Shown piece by piece: positions 56,468 to 64,000 of a DNA stretch of 64,000 bases (its first letter is position 1; each line of letters begins with the position of its first letter). Under the pieces are notes generated by a model, which worked only from the letters and a program-made list of their open reading frames with translations, ran no database searches and was not told where the DNA came from. Source of the stretch: Diphasiastrum complanatum (Eukaryota > Streptophyta > Lycopodiopsida > Lycopodiales > Lycopodiaceae). The DNA lies in assembly GCA_029204225.1 (NCBI GenBank), contig CM055093.1:30701777-30765776 (forward strand), written 5' to 3'. The position numbers and the translations under genes are program-made.

Positions 56468-56674
56468 TCATACGATGTAATTTACCCTTTCTCTTGTGGC
56501 TTGTATCGTCAAGCTGTGAATGTGTGGTCTCGGATTAATCCATGACACCCGTCCTAGCTGGTGATCCATCATGGTAGCTGGTCCGCCGTTTGTGTGTGCT
56601 GGTGCGCTTGATATCTTAGGATTTTCAGCAGTCGCCTTAGAGACGACTTTGCACTTCCTTGCAGGTGTCCTCAT
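56468..56674 (-). other. Short open frame, possible first exon of the hypothetical gene
   Basis: 68 codons, MRTPARKCKVVSKATAENP to the end, basic at the start. A GGGTAAAT sequence near 56485-56492 (minus strand) could serve as a splice donor, and TTTTTGCAAG before 55485 as a weak acceptor, which would make the GTACC array an intron. This is inference only. Confidence 0.25.
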
Positions 56675-56689
56675 CTTTTATAGCAGATG

Positions 56690-57060
56690 ATCGAGAAAGC
56701 AACGACAACAGAAAACAACGATAGAAATGTTGTGAGAGCATAAATGAACGATAGCAATGAACCGAAAAAAAACCAAGAAAGCAAGAATGCAAATTGGAAT
56801 GAATTGATAGCAGAAAGCAATCGTAGCAGAAAGCAAGATATCAGAAAGCAAGATAGCAGATGAACTAATAACAGAAAGCAAGATAGCAACATGAACTGAT
56901 TATAGTAGAAAGCAACGATACGTTCACTGATAGCAAAAAGCAATTGTAGCAGAAAGCAAAATAGTAGATGAACTAATAGCATAAAGCAAGATAGCAACGT
57001 GAACTGATCATAGCAGAAAGCAACGATATGTTCACTGATAGCAGCAGAAGGCAAGGATAA
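56690..57060. repeat. Tandem repeats of an AGCAGAAAGCAA-type unit, with 108-bp higher-order period
   Basis: The word AGCAGAAAGCAA and variants recur about every 20 bases. A larger unit, 56861-56968, is repeated at 56969-57057 (TGAACTAATA...GATAGCAACATGAACTGAT). The long hydrophobic minus-strand frame across it is the translation of the repeat. Confidence 0.85.
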
Positions 57061-57649
57061 CGCTAAATTAATCATTTGGAGGGAAAAGCATTTATTATCC
57101 AAATTCAAACTAGATAAAGTAGGCCCATGATTGGTAGGCCCATGTGATTAGTATGCAGATGATTGTCAAGGACACCTTCATTGCATTAACTCGTGGGACC
57201 TATCACTTGCTCCAAAAAGTGAGAAATGTACAACCATAAGTATTGTATTGGAAATATAAATTATGAGTAATATAATCCAAAAGGATTGACATATACTACC
57301 AAAAGGTACTATGGAAAATGGGTTCATTTTTTGTACCACCAAAACATGTGTTTAGCCAATAGTCTTTTTTGACTTTTTGGGCAGAACAGATCTTGATGCA
57401 GAGGATTCTTGGAGGAAAAGTTGGTGGTACGGGACATCAATGATTTCAAAGGGGATTTCTTGGGTAAGAATGATCTATAGACCGATGGTTAGTGATTGTT
57501 ATAATGGTAATACTAACAGAGTCCATTGGTTTTTGTTTAGGGTATATTGGGAATTATGAGATATAGATCGATCCCTAAATAGTATCTCATTAATTAAATT
57601 TTTTTGAAACCCTTAAATATATTTCTCTATTATATTAAACATCTACTTT
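57061..57649. other. No gene recognised
   Basis: AT-rich; a few GTACC words near 57310-57345. A short plus-strand frame at 57377-57559 has no known motif. Confidence 0.35.
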
Positions 57650-57856
57650 TTGATGAAGATCAGCCAGAATTCCAATGTAGTCGATTTTTGAATAGTTCAA
57701 CTATCCGAGTACTATGATTCCTATAAATATCAGATGAGCAGACATAAAACCGCTGTAGGTTGCATTTGACCCTAGATCAATGATCATAAAAGTGCAGGAA
57801 GAATCTTGAAATAGAAATTATCACCAAGAAATAAACTATGGACTTAATTTTTAATA
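57650..57856 (-). repeat. Copia H LTR fragment, minus orientation
   Basis: Starts (minus) TATTAAAAATTAAGTCCA after the tract AAGAGGGAC; shares GTCTGCTCATCTGATA, GGAATCATAG and GGCTGATCTT with 618-1240. Truncated after about 200 bp. Confidence 0.65.
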
Positions 57857-59049
57857 GTCCCTCTTAAGGTCACAGTTGGTGCCTTGGTGTCTTCGTTAGA
57901 TTCAGCATATTGAAAAGCTTTTGATGCTTGATCTTGTGAAGCGCTTTGGTGAAGATGTCTGCAACCATTTATGTTGTGGATCAGTATCGAAAAATCATTT
58001 TCCCTAAGAAAACTTTCTCCCAAATGATCTGGTTATTACTTCACGATTTGCATCACAATGTAATAACCAAATCGATTGAAGAAAACACCACTGATTTATG
58101 CTTTCTTCAATTCCACAAAACACGAAAGTGGGCTTTCTGGTTGAGGCATTTCCTCCCCAATCTGAGTCAAAGTAGCTTTGCAGGATGAGTGGGTCGAATA
58201 GAACTTCCATCATAACATAAAATGTGATCTAAACTTCCTTGAATATATTTCATCACTCTCTTTGATGCTTTCCAATGAGAGATCCTAGGATTAGACATGA
58301 ATTGACTTAACGTGCTAATAGTGTATGCTAGACTCTGGTCTAGTGCATTTCATGGCATACATCAAAGATTTGATTAGTGAATGAAAAGGGTACTTCGCTA
58401 AGTCAAGTACTTTACTTTTGATGTCTCCACAAGAAGGTTTAGTCCATACAACACTTGGATCCATTGGTGTATCAATTGGTTTGTAATTGGACATATGAAA
58501 TTTTTCTAGAACATTCTCTAGATATTTCTGCTAGCTGAGGTAGATCTTCTTTCGAAGTCTATTTCTAGTAATGTGAATTCCTAATAGAGAATGAATAGCA
58601 TCTAGATCAATCATGTCAAATTCCTTTGACAAATCACTCTTAGTAGTGTGCAGTAGGATTGTGTTGTTAGACAAAATAAATGCATCATCTACGTAAAGAG
58701 CTATGTGAACTGAATTGGCACCTATATGCCTAGAATAAACATTATAGTCAGCTGAATTGTTGACTTAAGATAAGAGTTGATTATTTTGAACCATGCCCTT
58801 GCGGCATGTTTCAAACCGTAGATTGCTTTGTGCAACTTGCACACTTTGTGCTCTTGGCCTTTGACTTCGAATATACAGCTCCTCTTTGACATAGCCATTG
58901 AGAAACGTTGTCTTGACATCCATTTGATGCATCTCAAGGTCTTTCGCAACTGGTAACGCAATCAAACCCTTGATTGATTGCATCTTGACAATAAGACTGA
59001 ATTTTTTTTTATAATCCACTCCTAGGACTTGAGTGAATCCTTTAGCCAC
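57857..59049 (-). pseudogene. Copia H pol remnant (RT to RNase H), minus copy
   Basis: Minus-strand reading: MAKGFTQVLGVDYKKKFSLIVK..., LEMHQMDVKTTFLNGYVKEELY, KAIYGLKHAARAWF, then a YVDD-coding region (LYVDDAFI-like, about 58690), HSLLGIHITRNRL, a PMDPS-type string, GSLMYAM, DSDWGGN (about 58160) and VADIFTKALHKIKHQ near 57930, followed by purine tract and LTR. Many stops. It forms one arm of a long inverted repeat with the next feature. Confidence 0.8.
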
Positions 59050-59084
59050 TGGCTATGCTTTCCATTTTGCAATGGAGGTTCAAT

Positions 59085-60000
59085 AGAATCAACTCTTATT
59101 ACATTCAATTGGGATTTGCAAACAATTTAGCTGACTATAATGTTTATTCAAAGCATATAGACACCAATTCAGTTCACATAGCTCTTTACGTAGATGATGC
59201 ATGTATTTTGTTTAACGACACTTCTCTTCTGCACACTACTAAGAGTGATATGTTAAAGGAAATTGACATGATTGGTTTAGGAGCTGTCCATTCTTTGATA
59301 GGAATTCACTTTACTAGAAATAGACTTTAGAAGAAAATCTATCTTAGCCAGCAGACATATCTAAAAGGCATTTTAGAAAAGTTTCATATGTCTGATTGCA
59401 AACCAATTGATACCCCAATGGATCCAAGTATTGTATTGATTAAACCTACCAGTGCTGATTCCGATAGTGAAGTACTCGACATAGCGAGTTACCCTTGTCA
59501 TTCACTAATAGGATCTTTGATGTATGCAATGTTGTGTACTAGACTAGGTTTAGCATACAATGTGAGCACGTTAAGTCATCTGTTTCTATCTGATAGAGGG
59601 ACCAATTTTGTGGAACTCAAGGAAGCAGAAATCAGTTGCACTTTTTTTAATTGAGACAGAGTACATCGCAGCATGTCAAGCTTCAAAAGAAACTGTATGA
59701 ATCAGGTTATTAATTCACGACTTACATCACACTCAGTTCAATGCTACCACCATTCTGTGTAACAACTTGAGCTATATTTCACTATCACTGAATCCCAGAT
59801 TTCATGGCAAATCCAAGCACATAGAAATCCAGTATCATTTCATTTGGGAGAAAGTTTTCTCAGGGCAAGTGATCCTTCAATACTACTCCACAACAGAAAT
59901 GGTCGTAGACATCTTCACCAAAGCGCTTCCCAAGATCAAGCACCAGAAGTTCTTCAACATGCTGAACCTGACAAAGATACCAAGGCACCAACCATGACCT
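59085..60000 (+). pseudogene. Copia H pol remnant (RT to RNase H), plus copy
   Basis: Plus-strand reading: LADYNVYSKHIDTNSVHIA, catalytic LYVDDACILF (about 59186), HSLIGIHFTRNRL then a TAG, LSQQTYLKGILEKFHMSDCK, PIDTPMDPS, GSLMYAMLCTRLGLAY. A deletion near 59580-59640 removes most of the RNase H middle. It resumes at 59770 with LSLNPRFHGKSKHIEIQYHF and ends VVDIFTKALPKIKHQKFFNML. Purine tract TTAAGGGGGAC and LTR start at 60011 follow. It lacks RT N-terminus, INT and gag. Confidence 0.85.
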
Positions 60001-60010
60001 TAAGGGGGAC

Positions 60011-61460
60011 TGTTGGAAATTAAGCCCACAGTTGTCTCCTTGGAATCAAAAACTCAGACAGCCAACTTATTTGAAGAACGTCTACAACGGGCTTCCGGCT
60101 GATTTCCAGCAAAGGGTAACCAATCCTGTCATAATTTCAAGTTCATATGTTAAGTTTAATAACTTAAAGTCATTGAAGACTTGGCCATCTTCAAGTGATT
60201 CCACAAACTTGCATTTAGAACAAGTCTGCAGAAATACATTACTTTCGAGACAGTCTGTAGAAATGAACTATGTTCAAGACAGCTTCGAGACAACTTCACA
60301 AAATGTTTGTGAAAGTTTCGTGACAGTCCAAAAGTTCAACTATTTTAAACACCCTCGACTTTTTCATGAAATGTTCGCGACAGTTTCACGACAGTTCAAA
60401 AGTTCAACTATTTTAAACAGCCTCAACTTTTTCGCAAAATGTTCGCGACAATTCAAAAGTTCAAATATTTTTTAACACCTTCGACATTGTTCTCGAAATG
60501 TTCGTGAAGAGAGAGAAAATGTCCGAAGGTCATCTATTTTCATGAGTTAAACTGTTTGTCTTTTTAAGGGCACCTTAGCTTTTTTTGCAAAATCTCGAAG
60601 AGAGATAAAAATGTTGAAGGTCATCTACTTTGAATGAGGAATGTTTCCAGCCACTTCCCAAAATTTGTGAAGTGAGAGAAAGGCACTTCCCTTATAAAGA
60701 AAAGTGAGAGAATTTGCGACGCCCTTGTCCATGTCAACATTCCCTATGGGTTGACAATATACACTATGTATAGTTGTCACAGAAGCCATATACTTCCAGG
60801 TACAATGGCTTATCTAATTAGGTGACAATCATTTATTGTAGTTAATACATGGATGCAATCTATAAATAGATCATCCCAACACAGATTACGAGACGCTCCA
60901 TCTACAAGGCATATTATTTCAGCCTCCCAGTTACACCGTCAATCTTCGGTTGTAATTGCTATTCATGCTTCAGTGTAATATAGCCATAGTTTGCTTTCTA
61001 TTTGTGTATAACGTAGAATGAATGCTTGTTGTGATTGAATGTTTTTGTCGCTGTTTGATCGCGCTTGTTTACTCACTCTGATCAGAACACGGACGTCTAC
61101 GAGTCCTCAGTTTCTGAACAGACGATGGCTGTCTTTGATGCCTGAGGGACTCGTGATATCATACTGCTCTTCCATTTATTTCAAAACCATACTTAACATT
61201 GAATTTGATTCTCACTAATACCACACACAAACCATTTCTAATCTCTTCGTTTGATTGTACTCTTGATTTTTGAGAGTATGAATTAATTTTTAAGATCCCG
61301 TTGGGCAATTAGAAGACTTAAAACTGTGATTACATTTAGCATAAGCTGTCTATTAGACTGTTTTGAATTTAGCAGTTGATTGTAACGGGAGAGCTGTTCC
61401 GCAATATTTCTGCTCTCTTCTTCGTTCGTGTTCTTCTATCTCCCTTGCCCCATCAGGTAT
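60011..61460 (+). repeat. Copia H 3' LTR (3' end approximate)
   Basis: Starts TGTTGGAAATTAAGCCCAC directly after the purine tract. TATAAATAGA at 60861-60870 is the TATA box. It includes a tandem repeat at 60262-60540. No CA end or target duplication could be fixed; the end near 61460 is a guess from the change in composition. Confidence 0.6.
60262..60540 (+). repeat. Tandem repeat inside the H LTR, period about 57-72 bp
   Basis: Four imperfect units share TTCAAAAGTTCAACTATTTTAA, cut here as CAAAAGTTCAACTATTTTA, and AAATGTTCGCGACAGTT. They precede the TATA box by about 350 bp, so they lie in U3. Confidence 0.8.

Positions 61461-64000
<2,540 letters not shown>

Noticed and set aside
56671-57108. 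145-codon hydrophobic frame that looks like a membrane protein
   Set aside because: It is the translation of tandem AGCAGAAAGCAA repeats; hydrophobic repeats follow from the base pattern.

Overview
This window is nuclear DNA of a land plant with a repeat-rich genome. The evidence is the content: Ty1/copia and Ty3/gypsy LTR retrotransposons with plant-type primer-binding sites (TGGTATCAGAGCC for initiator tRNA-Met; TGGCGCCGTTGCCGGGG for gypsy), AT-rich DNA, nested insertions, microsatellites and no compact gene order. I cannot name the species. A large-genome plant such as a fern or gymnosperm would fit, but that is a guess. No conserved host gene was recognised. The only candidate that does not look like a transposon is a broken coiled-coil gene at about 54.7-55.5 kb, possibly with a first exon near 56.5 kb.

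Layout. 0-8 kb: old fragments (copia gag plus LTR, two gypsy gag remnants, a tandem duplication). 8.2-21.6 kb: a three-level nest. A decayed plus-strand copia (pol 8205-9645) has its 3' LTR split (9688-9699 / 20858-21563) by a nearly full-length minus-strand copia, 'A' (9700-20857). A's protease region is in turn split by a plus-strand non-autonomous LTR element, 'B' (13293-18613, target duplication TAGAT). 21.6-29 kb: copia RNase H remnant and LTR, a lone gypsy LTR, a copia gag remnant, and an LTR plus primer site without coding region. 29.0-45.2 kb: a second three-level nest. A minus-strand copia LTR 'J' is split by a minus-strand gypsy element, 'E' (29281-44590, target duplication ATAGT). 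E is split by plus-strand non-autonomous 'C' (34228-38800, target duplication TTAAT). 45.2-54.4 kb: a mosaic of an A-like LTR, a gag-only element 'D', a gypsy pol fragment and an oppositely oriented copia 'F', joined abruptly. F's integrase holds an unexplained insert with a 42-bp hairpin. 54.4-57.1 kb: a hypothetical gene between arrays of a GTACCAAAA-type repeat. 57.6-61.5 kb: two copies of one copia family head to head, forming a long inverted repeat. 61.5-64 kb: no genes; a 37-bp perfect inverted repeat and a (GA)n tract.

How the parts relate. B, C and E all have paired LTRs, primer site, polypurine tract and target duplications, so they moved as complete units, yet each lacks the catalytic core of reverse transcriptase. 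They must have used enzymes made elsewhere. A carries the full gag-PR-INT-RT-RNase H order but has stops and a lost integrase aspartate. Several copia LTR families here repeat a palindromic CACACGTGTG / CACATGTG motif. The most unusual items are B's 622-codon open frame, built from a duplicated RT remnant, and the 42-bp hairpin insert in F. No CRISPR, rRNA or tRNA gene was seen.
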